Positions 25,100 to 33,817 of a DNA stretch of 64,000 bases are shown one piece after another. The notes under the pieces are model-generated. The model was given only the letters and a program-made list of their open reading frames with translations. It had not been told where the DNA came from and ran no database searches. Position numbers and translations under genes: made by a program. Each line of letters begins with the position of its first letter. Position 1 is the stretch's first letter. The stretch is from CBDFKV01 sp965249035 (lineage in GTDB: Bacteria; Pseudomonadota; Gammaproteobacteria; Arenicellales; Poriferihabitantaceae): assembly GCA_965249035.1 (NCBI GenBank), contig CBDFKV010000007.1, positions 248,001 to 312,000 on the forward strand, given 5' to 3'.

Positions 25100-25546
25100 A
25101 TGAAACACTCAGCTTTTCGAAAAATCTCAACGGGTCTATTTACAGCAGCAACACTACTGACTTCCGGGCTCTTGGCAGCACAAACAGTCACCGTATACAA
25201 GTCTCCGACTTGTGGATGTTGCAAGGGATGGGTTGACTACCTACAAGATAATGACTTTGACGTTGAGACCCATGACTTAGCTAATATGGACGACATCAAG
25301 GCCCAGTACGGTGTAGATAAATCAATAGAATCTTGCCATACAGCCATCATAGATGGATACGTTGTTGAAGGACATGTGCCAGTAGAAGATATTCGTCGAC
25401 TCATCACAGAAAAACCCGATGTTGTTGGAATTAGCGCGCCTGGAATGCCACCAATGTCGCCAGGCATGATGAGCGCAAAACCAAAGGACTATGATGTGGT
25501 TAGTTTCGACAAAGAAGGAAATACCGAGGTATTTAGCGAATACTAA
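25100..25546 (+). CDS. DUF411 metal-binding protein
   Basis: 148 residues with a signal peptide (ends L-L-A-A). The DUF411 core follows: KSPTCGCCKGW near residue 35, SCHTAIIDGYVVEGHVP in the middle, and a Met/Pro-rich GMPPMSPGMM near the end. Members are periplasmic and often lie beside copper-resistance genes; a Cu-binding role is likely from the C-x-C-C, Cys-His and Met residues. A 66-bp decayed copy of its CxCC-coding region lies at 29131-29198. Confidence 0.82.
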   Translation: MKHSAFRKISTGLFTAATLLTSGLLAAQTVTVYKSPTCGCCKGWVDYLQDNDFDVETHDLANMDDIKAQYGVDKSIESCHTAIIDGYVVEGHVPVEDIRRLITEKPDVVGISAPGMPPMSPGMMSAKPKDYDVVSFDKEGNTEVFSEY

Positions 25547-25549
25547 AAC

Positions 25550-25567
25550 AAGGCCAAGTCAGGCCTT
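25550..25567 (+). terminator. Weak hairpin after the DUF411 gene
   Basis: AAGGCC and GGCCTT form a 6-bp stem with a 6-base loop 4 bp after the DUF411 stop. No clear T-run follows, so it may be a transcript-end hairpin or a processing site. Confidence 0.3.
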
Positions 25568-25700
25568 ATACGGCGATCGGTTCGCGCGAATAATGTCGTT
25601 ACAATAAATGGCTTAATTTGGCATTGACCGATGCCTAACACACAGGTTGTAGACTATGGCTCATTAGCATTATTCATCTTTCACAAACTGAGGAAATAAC

Positions 25701-26117
25701 ATGTATAGCTTCTCTACCGAACTTGAGGGAGACCTCAATACCATCGAAACCCAACTGGTAGATGCCTTACAAGCAGAAGGCTTTGGTATTCTGACCGAAA
25801 TCGATGTGCAGGCGACGATGGAAAAGAAACTGGGAATTCAAGGTAAGCCCTACAAAATTCTAGGTGCATGCAATCCTTCCCTCGCTCATCAAGCTATAGA
25901 GGCCGAACCAAATATTGGCTTGTTACTGCCGTGCAATGTGCTGATTCGGGAATCTGAAAGTGGCTCGTTTATCGTAGCCTTCATGGATCCCGCATCTGTA
26001 TTAACGCTGGTTGGTCGGGATGATATTGCGAAATTGGCTGAAGAAGTGCGCGACCGCCTTGAGCGAGTCAAACACGCATTAGGTGGTAAGCCAGTTCCCG
26101 CAGAGACAATGAGGTAG
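25701..26117 (+). CDS. DUF302 protein
   Basis: 138 residues, no signal peptide. The pattern fits DUF302: an N-terminal DALQAEGFGILTEIDV segment, an LGACNP turn near residue 57 and an LLPCNVLIRE segment with a conserved Cys near 77. The family is small, with heat-shock or copper links in some genomes but no settled biochemistry. It lies 6 bp before a MerR regulator and is probably in one operon with it and the copper ATPase. Confidence 0.8.
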   Translation: MYSFSTELEGDLNTIETQLVDALQAEGFGILTEIDVQATMEKKLGIQGKPYKILGACNPSLAHQAIEAEPNIGLLLPCNVLIRESESGSFIVAFMDPASVLTLVGRDDIAKLAEEVRDRLERVKHALGGKPVPAETMR

Positions 26118-26122
26118 CAGCC

Positions 26123-26590
26123 ATGATGACGGTCTCAGAACTCGCCAAGACAAGTGGGACTACACCCGATGCGGTTCGGTATTACACGCGTGTAGGCTTG
26201 CTTTCACCGACTCGTAATGCCAACAATGGCTATCGAATGTATCAACCAAGCGACGTGAATTGGCTGCGTTTTGTACGGCAGGCCAAAGCCTTGGGTTACA
26301 CACTACATGAGATACAGGACATCATGCATGATATGCAGGCTGGTAATTCTCCCTGCACCAGAGTGCGTGACACCCTGCAGCGTCGAGTCGTCGAGAATCG
26401 GAATCGATTGCAGGAGCTTATTAGACTGCAAGAGCGAATGGAAAGCGCACTACTAAGTTGGGTTGATATGCCAGATGGTGTTCCCAACGGCCACTCTGTT
26501 TGCCGCTTGATAGAGTCAGTCATCTTAGGCGACCCAAAACGCGCGCATAAAGAAAAGACCCGAAGCATTGATCGACTTCAACTGATTTAA
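26123..26590 (+). CDS. MerR-family metal-responsive regulator
   Basis: 155 residues with the MerR winged helix at the N terminus (TVSELAKTSGTTPDAVRYY, then the RVGLLSP and NGYRMY segments), a dimerisation helix, and Cys residues at SPCTRV and SVCRLIE that could form the metal site. It resembles CueR/ZntR/PbrR regulators, which twist a suboptimal promoter on metal binding. It sits between DUF302 and the copper ATPase (12 bp), so it likely controls this operon. I could not identify a CueR-type palindrome with certainty. Confidence 0.82.
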   Translation: MMTVSELAKTSGTTPDAVRYYTRVGLLSPTRNANNGYRMYQPSDVNWLRFVRQAKALGYTLHEIQDIMHDMQAGNSPCTRVRDTLQRRVVENRNRLQELIRLQERMESALLSWVDMPDGVPNGHSVCRLIESVILGDPKRAHKEKTRSIDRLQLI

Positions 26591-26602
26591 GCCGAGGCTC
26601 AC

Positions 26603-29098
26603 ATGAAACATAGTCTACAAGACCCTGTTTGCGGAATGGAGGTAACCAAAGAATCGAAAATTCGCACAAAACACCAGGGTGAGCAGTACTATTTTTGTTC
26701 TGTAGGCTGTCAAAAGAAATTCCAGAAAGCCCCGCAAGACTACATCAAAGATGAATCAGCACAACCGAGCTCGCACGGCCAATCTGAAAGCTGTCACCAT
26801 TCAGGTCATCTGCATGGTGACGAGGCTACACGTATCACTGGGAACGTTACAGTAGGCAAAGAAAAAGGCCGTGTGATTCACTCTTGCCCCATGCATCCGG
26901 AGGTCAAGCAGCCGTGCCCTGGTGCTTGTCCCAAATGTGGCATGGCTCTAGAGCCAGAAACAATCCCCCTCTCAATCATCCAAATGCAATATACCTGCCC
27001 TATGCATCCGGAGGTGGCTCAAGATAACCCTGGCTCTTGCCCAATATGTGGGATGGCTCTGGAATCGTCAGTTATTAGCACTGAAGAAAAGAATGAAGAG
27101 CTCGAGGATATGTCTCGTCGCTTTCGCTTTAGCCTAATTCCAGCACTATTGGTTTTCCTATTAGCGATGATCGCAGATATATTTCCACAATGGCTGCCGA
27201 ATGGGCTTTCGATGAAAACTGTGCAATGGATGGAGTTCATATTAGCAACTCCAATTGTACTGTGGGGAGGATGGCCCTTTTTTGTCCGTGGTTGGAAATC
27301 GGTTCAGACTTGGAACCTCAACATGTTTACCCTTATTGCAATGGGAGTCGGGGTTGCCTGGATCTATAGCGTAGTCGCCATGTTGTTTCCAGGTGTATTC
27401 CCACCCGAAATGCAACACCAAAACGGTACTGTCGCGGTTTATTTTGAGGCTGCTGCAGTGATCACAGTCTTGGTTCTATTGGGCCAAGTACTTGAGCTCA
27501 AAGCGAGAAGTAGTACTAATGCAGCGATTAGGGCACTACTGGAGCTCTCTCCAAATACCGCGCGACATATAGACGATTCGGGGCAAGAAGTAGATATTCC
27601 GCTAGAACAAGTTCAGGTGGGTTATCAGCTTAGAGTTCGGCCCGGTGAAAAAATACCCGTAGATGGGGTCGTTATTGATGGTGAAAGCAACCTTGACGAA
27701 TCAATGATTACGGGTGAGCCTATTCCGGTTTCTAAACGCAGTGGTGATGTAGTGATCGGCGCAACTGTTAATGGGACAGGCAGTCTCATTATTGAAGCTG
27801 AGAAGGTTGGTGCAGACACTCTGCTTGCTCAAATAGTACGAATGGTTTCTGAAGCACAACGCACACGTGCGCCGATACAAAAGGTAGCTGACTTGGTTGC
27901 GGCCTATTTTGTACCCGTTGTAATTGCTATTGCCAGCCTATCATTTCTCGTCTGGTGGTTATTCGGACCTGAACCAGCGCTCGCGTACGCGGTTGTGAAT
28001 GCGGTTGCTGTCCTCATTATTGCCTGTCCATGTGCTTTGGGGTTGGCCACACCCATGTCGATCATGGTTGGTACGGGTAAAGGCGCATCGGCCGGTGTGC
28101 TGATCAAGAATGCAGAATCACTTGAGGTGATGGAAAAAGTTGATGTATTGGTAGTGGATAAAACAGGTACGTTGACGGAGGGAAAACCGCGCCTATCTAG
28201 CGTACTAACTGTTGGAGACCATAATGAGGATGACCTATTACAGGCTATCGCGAGCCTCGAGCAAGCTAGTGAGCACCCTTTAGCAGAAGCTATTGTTGAT
28301 TCAGCCAAACAAAAAGGTCTATCGTTATCTAAAGTCACCCAATTTGAATCCTTAACGGGTCGGGGTGTAACGGGCGTGGTAAACAACCAACTCGTTGCCA
28401 TTGGAAACCGAAAACTCTGTGACGAGTTAGGTATTGATGTTGGTGATTTGCCCGACCAGGCAAATAATTTACGAATAGGCGGGCAAACCGTTATGTTCGC
28501 AATAATAGACCATCAAGCTGCTGGGCTGATTAGTGTTTCTGATCCTATCAAGGCATCTACGCCGGCCGCAATTAGCGCACTGCACAAGGAAGGTTTGATT
28601 GTAATCATGCTGACGGGTGACAACCAGAAAACTGCTGAGTCCGTTGCTGGAAAACTCGGTATAGATCGGGTAGAAGCCGATGTCTTGCCAGACCAAAAAG
28701 CGGCGGTTGTCAAACAGTTGCAGGCTGATGGCCATATCGTCGCTATGGCGGGTGATGGTATCAATGATGCACCAGCCTTGGCTCAAGCCGATGTTGGTAT
28801 TGCGATGGGCACGGGAACTGATGTGGCTATGCAAAGCGCGGGCGTTACCTTAGTAAAAGGTGATCTACAAGGTATCGTGCGAGCTCGACGTTTAAGTCGA
28901 GTGGTGATGAAGAATATTCGACAAAACCTGTTTTTTGCGTTTATTTATAACTCGCTAGGGGTCCCTATCGCAGCGGGTGTTCTCTACCCGTTCTTTGGTT
29001 TGTTACTTTCCCCGATGATCGCGGCCGCTGCCATGAGCTTTAGTTCGGTATCCGTCATAGGAAATGCCCTGCGCTTAAAGCGAGCTAAATTGCAGTAG
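26603..29098 (+). CDS. copA: CPC-type copper P1B-ATPase with YHS and metal-binding domains
   Basis: 831 residues. The N terminus has a YHS domain (DPVCGMEV), a His/Cys-rich linker with SCHHSGHLHG, and two copies of a heavy-metal-binding (HMBD) zinc-ribbon-like segment, CPMHPEV ... CPxCGMAL. The ATPase core follows: a TGEP motif, the CPC of ACPCALGLATP near residue 474, phosphorylated Asp in DKTGTL near 518, HPLAEAI, and GDGINDAPAL near the end. CPC predicts Cu(I) export from the cytoplasm. Eight membrane segments are plausible. It is the last plus-strand gene of the block. Confidence 0.9.
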   Translation: MKHSLQDPVCGMEVTKESKIRTKHQGEQYYFCSVGCQKKFQKAPQDYIKDESAQPSSHGQSESCHHSGHLHGDEATRITGNVTVGKEKGRVIHSCPMHPEVKQPCPGACPKCGMALEPETIPLSIIQMQYTCPMHPEVAQDNPGSCPICGMALESSVISTEEKNEELEDMSRRFRFSLIPALLVFLLAMIADIFPQWLPNGLSMKTVQWMEFILATPIVLWGGWPFFVRGWKSVQTWNLNMFTLIAMGVGVAWIYSVVAMLFPGVFPPEMQHQNGTVAVYFEAAAVITVLVLLGQVLELKARSSTNAAIRALLELSPNTARHIDDSGQEVDIPLEQVQVGYQLRVRPGEKIPVDGVVIDGESNLDESMITGEPIPVSKRSGDVVIGATVNGTGSLIIEAEKVGADTLLAQIVRMVSEAQRTRAPIQKVADLVAAYFVPVVIAIASLSFLVWWLFGPEPALAYAVVNAVAVLIIACPCALGLATPMSIMVGTGKGASAGVLIKNAESLEVMEKVDVLVVDKTGTLTEGKPRLSSVLTVGDHNEDDLLQAIASLEQASEHPLAEAIVDSAKQKGLSLSKVTQFESLTGRGVTGVVNNQLVAIGNRKLCDELGIDVGDLPDQANNLRIGGQTVMFAIIDHQAAGLISVSDPIKASTPAAISALHKEGLIVIMLTGDNQKTAESVAGKLGIDRVEADVLPDQKAAVVKQLQADGHIVAMAGDGINDAPALAQADVGIAMGTGTDVAMQSAGVTLVKGDLQGIVRARRLSRVVMKNIRQNLFFAFIYNSLGVPIAAGVLYPFFGLLLSPMIAAAAMSFSSVSVIGNALRLKRAKLQ

Positions 29099-29130
29099 AA
29101 CTGTACTATTCTGCTTTTAGCCCAGAGAAA

Positions 29131-29198
29131 CCGCCGACTTGTAGATGTTACCAAGGATGGGTTGACTATCTACAAGATAACGACTCTACCGTAGAAAC
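29131..29198 (+). pseudogene. 66-bp relic of a DUF411 gene
   Basis: Aligns with the coding DNA around 25204-25270 with only about 13 changes and remains in frame (PTCRCYQGWVDYLQDND), but the CxCC site is changed to C-R-C-Y and there is no start or remaining domain. It sits between the ATPase gene and the minus-strand cytochrome gene. It suggests a second, now lost copper module or a local duplication. Confidence 0.72.
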
Positions 29199-29202
29199 AT
29201 CA

Positions 29203-29637
29203 TCACATAGCCCGATATTTAGCATGGCAGGCGGTGCAAGCAGTGGTGATGTCTGTGAGTTTTTTATAGGCTGGCAACGCCTCCCCTTCTTGTGCTACTC
29301 GTGCGAACTGGCTGGCTGCTCGGTGCATTGCTGTGCCTGCAGCAGCCATGTCTGCGGGCATGAATTTAGCAATATGGCTAGCACCGTGGGTTTCCAGAGA
29401 AGAAAACCCTAGACGATACTCTGCTACATCGGCAGCTTTTTCCAGTTCGTCTTGTGCCAGGTAGCTTAGAATTTCGCTGATCGCTACTAGGTGATCACGC
29501 ATATTGCTGAGCATATGAGTTCGCATTACGTCTGGGAATTCTACTAACTGCCGAGTGTCCTGCTCGGCATAGACATTGGATGCAGAGGCTAAAAAGAGTG
29601 CCGATAATGCCAAGGGAAGAATTGTTTTTTGAATCAT
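29203..29637 (-). CDS. Class II-like cytochrome c
   Basis: 144 residues with a signal peptide (ends V-Y-A-E), a helical middle region, and a single haem motif C-T-A-C-H close to the C terminus (residue 135 or so), the class II arrangement. It lies 13 bp downstream of a second multicopper oxidase gene on the minus strand, so the two probably form a transcription unit. A role as electron partner of that oxidase is inferred. Confidence 0.75.
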   Translation of the reverse strand: MIQKTILPLALSALFLASASNVYAEQDTRQLVEFPDVMRTHMLSNMRDHLVAISEILSYLAQDELEKAADVAEYRLGFSSLETHGASHIAKFMPADMAAAGTAMHRAASQFARVAQEGEALPAYKKLTDITTACTACHAKYRAM

Positions 29638-29650
29638 AGAGGTGTCTGAA

Positions 29651-31072
29651 TTAAGCGACGCGCAAATAGCCGGTCATACCGCTAATTTGATGCTCAAGAA
29701 CATGGCAATGGTACATCCAGTCACCTGGATTGTCGGCGACAAATGCTATTTCTAGCGTTTCGTTACGTGAAATCATTACCGTATCCTGCCATTGTCGATA
29801 CTTTGTCGGGTTGCCATCCCTGGATATTACTCGAAATGCATAGCCATGTAAGTGCATGGGGTGAGCAAAGGCGGTTTTGTTGCTGAGACTCATCACATAA
29901 GACTGCCCTTGCTTAAGTGAGAGTAGCGGAGCCTGGGTATGTCCAACACCAACTTCCCCGTTTAATGCCCAAAGATAGCCCTGCTGCGCCAGTTGGCGTA
30001 TCGAGGTTCGTTTACCGTTGAGATTGGCCTCTCGCATCCCGCCCATTGCGCCACCAGCAATCTCGATACTATGGTGAACGGCTTCATCCAAATTGGGTTC
30101 TGGTTGTGTATTGGCGTCCAGCTGGATAGAGGACGCTAGGGGCTGCTCCCTGAGTGCTGACTGATTACTATAGACCAGCTGTAAGACATTGCTATTTTCA
30201 TCTCTATAGGCTTGAGTAGTGATCTGAAAGCGGCTTTTGGGCGCTGCCATCATGTCGATAATCAAATCAACGCGCATTGCCGCGCCCAATACTATGCGAC
30301 CATTTTCTGGTTTATGTGGGGTTACTGGGTGACCATCTATCGCAATAACACTGGCATCTTGGGATGAAAAGTCCAGTACGAATGTTCGTGCATTCGCGGC
30401 ATTAATCAAACGGAGTCTAACCCGCTCTCCGCTGCGGATATTGACCTCAGGGTTCATTACCCCATTCGTCGTAATTAGATTACCCGTTCTACCTCCGTGA
30501 GACCGATCGTGACCATTATCAAAATCGGCGCTTATTTGTAAGTCGTCAGTCACTCGCCAGTCATCGAATATCAGCACCGCTTCTCTGTCGACCCTAATAG
30601 GCTCTTTTTCTTCAACAATCAAAGCCCCGTACAGTCCACGTGCGACTTGTTCAGCGCTATTAAAATGGGGGTGATACCAGTAGGTGCCTGCATCTGGCAC
30701 ATCAAACTCATAGACAAAGGTTTCACCCGGCTTAATCGGCGCTTGAGTCATTTCAGGCACGCCGTCCATAGCGTTGGGTAAACGAATTCCGTGGCAATGT
30801 AAGGTGGTTGGCTGCTGCAGCTGATTGGTCAGCTCGATTTTTAGGCGTTGCCCCTGCTTTGCCCTGATAATCGGCCCTGGTATAGACTGGTTGTAGGTCC
30901 AAGCTGATGTACGTGGATAAGGGGCTCCCAGCAAATAACCGCTACCTTGCTGGGCGGATAACGTGTATTCCCTAAGTTCATTTGATTTGCCAAAGGCGTT
31001 TGAGGGTACGAGAGCGGCCGTATACAACCCTAATCCGCTGGCTAAAAAACTTCGTCGGCTAATGTCTGACAT
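29651..31072 (-). CDS. Second multicopper oxidase (Tat-exported)
   Basis: 473 residues. The leader has S-R-R-S-F-L-A-S, a Tat twin-arginine motif. Copper blocks are in order: TLHCHGIRLP, TYWYHPHF, HPMHLHGYAF and MYHCHVLEHQISGM. The first block reads H-C-H, and the later HCH block carries the type 1 Cys. It differs from the first oxidase (21162-22697) in length and lacks its Met-rich segments. It is minus strand, opposite to the main operon. Together with the cytochrome gene after it, it may form a second oxidase module brought into the same island. Confidence 0.86.
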   Translation of the reverse strand: MSDISRRSFLASGLGLYTAALVPSNAFGKSNELREYTLSAQQGSGYLLGAPYPRTSAWTYNQSIPGPIIRAKQGQRLKIELTNQLQQPTTLHCHGIRLPNAMDGVPEMTQAPIKPGETFVYEFDVPDAGTYWYHPHFNSAEQVARGLYGALIVEEKEPIRVDREAVLIFDDWRVTDDLQISADFDNGHDRSHGGRTGNLITTNGVMNPEVNIRSGERVRLRLINAANARTFVLDFSSQDASVIAIDGHPVTPHKPENGRIVLGAAMRVDLIIDMMAAPKSRFQITTQAYRDENSNVLQLVYSNQSALREQPLASSIQLDANTQPEPNLDEAVHHSIEIAGGAMGGMREANLNGKRTSIRQLAQQGYLWALNGEVGVGHTQAPLLSLKQGQSYVMSLSNKTAFAHPMHLHGYAFRVISRDGNPTKYRQWQDTVMISRNETLEIAFVADNPGDWMYHCHVLEHQISGMTGYLRVA

Positions 31073-31198
31073 AGGTATCCGGGAAAACTATTTGTCTATT
31101 TGATAGAGCTAGTATACATACCCGGAAACTACTTCAACTAATGCAATACCTTCTTTTCGCATTCTGCTGGCTTAGGCTCTACCCATTCTTACCAAGAA

Positions 31199-31287
31199 AT
31201 GAACGAAAAGTTGAGCACTTTACTTGTAATCTTCTAAGAAGCACTGAAACGTCAAGTTTTTAGGAAAACTTTAGCGCTTTAGTTGTG
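31199..31287 (+). repeat. Truncated Tn7-like end, dispersed type (copy B1)
   Basis: Keeps the first two sites of the dispersed end, TTGAGCACTTTACTTGTAAT (31211-31230) and TTTAGCGCTTTAGTTGTG (31270-31287), with the same spacing as in 19593-19671. It then breaks off. What follows is sequence from inside a compact end, so an end-to-end junction was deleted here. Confidence 0.6.
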
Positions 31288-31326
31288 TTGTAATCCTCCC
31301 GAAAATTAGTAAAAGTAGAAAGTAGA
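31288..31326. repeat. Relic of the sequence just inside a compact end
   Basis: TTGTAATCCTCCCGAAAATTAG and following bases match 19848-19890 with few changes; this is sequence inside the small ORF at 19769-19969. Its presence next to a truncated dispersed end implies a lost transposon between 31288 and 31531. Confidence 0.55.
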
Positions 31327-31430
31327 GACATTCATAATCAAACAGCTAATTTGATAATGAGGTTTTTGGGTCCGCTAATAGATTCGCATTAGGTTCTAAC
31401 CCTTCCCCTTGACCTTCTCCTCTACAAGAA

Positions 31431-31531
31431 ATGGACGAAAAATTTAGTACTTTAGCTGTAAATGAATTTATTATTACTAAATATCAACGAGTTATGGGAT
31501 TCATTTGTTTAGTGTTTCAGTTGGGTGTCCA
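31431..31531 (+). repeat. Tn7-like end, dispersed type (copy B2, internally deleted)
   Basis: Begins ATGGACGAAAAATTTAG and has TTTAGTACTTTAGCTGTAAA, then the ACTAAATATCA segment also seen at 19688. It ends in CAGTTGGGTGTCCA at 31531. Compared with copy A it lacks about 60 bp between the first two sites. Its last base abuts the stop codon of the minus-strand TPP enzyme gene. Confidence 0.62.
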
Positions 31532-33520
31532 CTAGATTAAATTAGCATCAGACATGATCTCAACCAAAGCCGGCCCTTTATGTGCAAGCGCTTTAGAGAT
31601 AGCCTCATCAAGCTTTACCCGCTTCTCTACACGCTCACCGAAGCCACCACACAATTTAGCGTAGGCAGCGAAGCTCGGGTTGTGCAGTGACGTTTGCCAA
31701 ACATCCCATTCGGCTGCACGCTGTTCTTTAGTTATTTTGCCCAATTGACTATTGTTCAACAGAATATGGGTAATATTCATTTTGTACTTTACTGCGGTTG
31801 TGAACTCCGCTAAATACTGACCAAAACCGCCGTCACCGCTAATAGAGATCACTTGCCGGTCCTTTAGGTCTTCGATATCCTGTGTTGCGGCCCAAGCACC
31901 CATTGCAGCGGAAAAACCAAACCCAATAGAGCCTAGATAACCCGACATCAGCACAGATTGCTCTTTGCATTCAAAATATCGCCCAAAGGAATAAGTATTG
32001 TTGCCCACATCTACAGCGATAATGGCATCAGCAGGCACCAATTTGCTCAGCGAAGCAAAGATTGAAGCAGAATTGATGCCGGTCCCAGTATTGTCGGCAG
32101 TACGGCTTTGCTTTTCGTCGCGCCAGATTTGCCAGCGCTCGGCTAATTCTGGGCGTTGGTCAACTGTTTGATGGCTAGCTGCTAGTCGGGATGTGAGTAC
32201 TTTAGCAGTCGTACCGATTTCGCCTAAAACAGGCAGGCTGACCGCATGAAATTTGCCCAAGGCCATCGGATCAAAATCGACCTGAATAATGGGGCGTTTT
32301 TCTGTGATTCCGGTGTGGTTCGAAAAAGAAGCACCGAAAACCAGAATCAAATCACACTCATTCATAAACCAACTGGCAATGGGTGTACCTGAGCGGCCTA
32401 ACACACCCGCAGCCAGCGGATGAGAATCCGACACCTGCCCTTTCGCTTTGAAGGTAGTTAGTACGGGCGCATTTAGCTGTTCAGCTAGTTCCATTACTTC
32501 AGGTATCGTATTCTTAGCACCATAACCGACAATGATGATCGGCCGATGATATTGATGGATCATATCCATCGCTTGATCTATCGACTCAGCCGCTGGGGTG
32601 ACCTTTTGGTTTCCTAAGCGCCCAGCGGGAGAGCCCACTTTTGTTCGCGCTGTAATAGGCAGGGTTTGAACGTCATCGGGAAAAATAAGATGCGTTGGCT
32701 CGCGATTGACAATGGCATTCTTACAAGCAAGACTCATCAGTTCGCCATGTTTGCTGGTGTGCAACACAGTTTGACTAAACCCAGCCACTGCCTGAAAAGC
32801 CGAAGCTAAGTCGATATCTTGAAACGCGCCTGGCCCTAGCACTTGGACGTCCACCTGCCCTGTTAAGGCTAATGCAGGTGCTCTGTCGACTTTGCAGTCC
32901 CATAGGCCGGTTAATAAATTGGTGGCGCCTGGCCCTGCAATCGTTAGTGCAGCAGCCGGCTTTCCTGATGCTTTGGCATAGCCAGAGCAAGCCAATGCGG
33001 CGGCACCTTCATGGCGAATGCCGTAAAAATTGAGTGTTCCTTTTACTTCTTGTTTGCGCAGCGCATCAGCCAAACCTAGATTTGAGTGCCCTACCATTCC
33101 AAATACTGATTTAATACCCCAGTTGACCATGGTCTCAGCCATCACGTCTGAAATGGTTTCGGCTTTGTCTTGTTCTCGCTCTAAGCCGAGGTAAATACCA
33201 TCATCACGAATATCCAAAGCATACATTTTTTGGCCAGAGTCTTCATGCCCGCCGGGCGGCTTCCCAGTCAGCGGGTCGAAATCCCAACCGTGCCATGGAC
33301 AGCGCAGCATACATTGACCATCATTGCCCTTCTCTATAGAGCCTTCTCCTAACGGCCCGCCTTGATGGGGGCATTTATTATCCATCGCAGCAAATTCGCC
33401 ATTGATGTGGGTTAACGCCATCGACTTGCTGCCTGCGGTCACGGTTTTTACCCGGCCCTCTGGCAATTCATCCAAGTCCGCTATTTTATGCCAATCTAAA
33501 TCTTTGTCTGCACTCATCAT
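31532..33520 (-). CDS. Rieske-fused thiamine-pyrophosphate enzyme
   Basis: About 662 residues from an ATG at 33520 (GGA 7 bp upstream; the frame extends to a TTG at 33532). The first 105 residues are a Rieske [2Fe-2S] domain with C-P-H at about 50-52 and C-P-W-H at 74-77. The rest is an acetolactate synthase/pyruvate oxidase-like TPP enzyme: an N-terminal Pyr domain (GIRHEGAAALACSGYA with the catalytic Glu), a middle domain, and a C-terminal PP domain with GDGGFGQ and a downstream NN pair for TPP/Mg binding. A Rieske fusion is unusual for this family; it could pass electrons to or from the TPP intermediate. It is divergent from another Rieske-fused gene, suggesting joint function. Confidence 0.82.
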   Translation of the reverse strand: MMSADKDLDWHKIADLDELPEGRVKTVTAGSKSMALTHINGEFAAMDNKCPHQGGPLGEGSIEKGNDGQCMLRCPWHGWDFDPLTGKPPGGHEDSGQKMYALDIRDDGIYLGLEREQDKAETISDVMAETMVNWGIKSVFGMVGHSNLGLADALRKQEVKGTLNFYGIRHEGAAALACSGYAKASGKPAAALTIAGPGATNLLTGLWDCKVDRAPALALTGQVDVQVLGPGAFQDIDLASAFQAVAGFSQTVLHTSKHGELMSLACKNAIVNREPTHLIFPDDVQTLPITARTKVGSPAGRLGNQKVTPAAESIDQAMDMIHQYHRPIIIVGYGAKNTIPEVMELAEQLNAPVLTTFKAKGQVSDSHPLAAGVLGRSGTPIASWFMNECDLILVFGASFSNHTGITEKRPIIQVDFDPMALGKFHAVSLPVLGEIGTTAKVLTSRLAASHQTVDQRPELAERWQIWRDEKQSRTADNTGTGINSASIFASLSKLVPADAIIAVDVGNNTYSFGRYFECKEQSVLMSGYLGSIGFGFSAAMGAWAATQDIEDLKDRQVISISGDGGFGQYLAEFTTAVKYKMNITHILLNNSQLGKITKEQRAAEWDVWQTSLHNPSFAAYAKLCGGFGERVEKRVKLDEAISKALAHKGPALVEIMSDANLI

Positions 33521-33817
33521 TATTTCATCCAATCTTTATCTACGCGAGGCTTCAGCCTATGCTGAGGACTCTTTATTAGTAACACCTGTGGCTTCTGTTT
33601 AAGCACTTGTTTTGTAGCAAGTATTGCCGTTTAAATATTTTTTCTTGCGAATCATTGTATGACGAAGAGTTCGTTATAGATAGCACTTACGCTAAGGTTT
33701 CCGCCTTCCAGCAACAAAGTTTAAAGTTCTGTTACGCTACTGTTAGACTACTGTTATTACCTTGAAAGACCACCCCGCAAAACTGGCCCTAATAACCCAT
33801 CATTTATCACCAAACAT

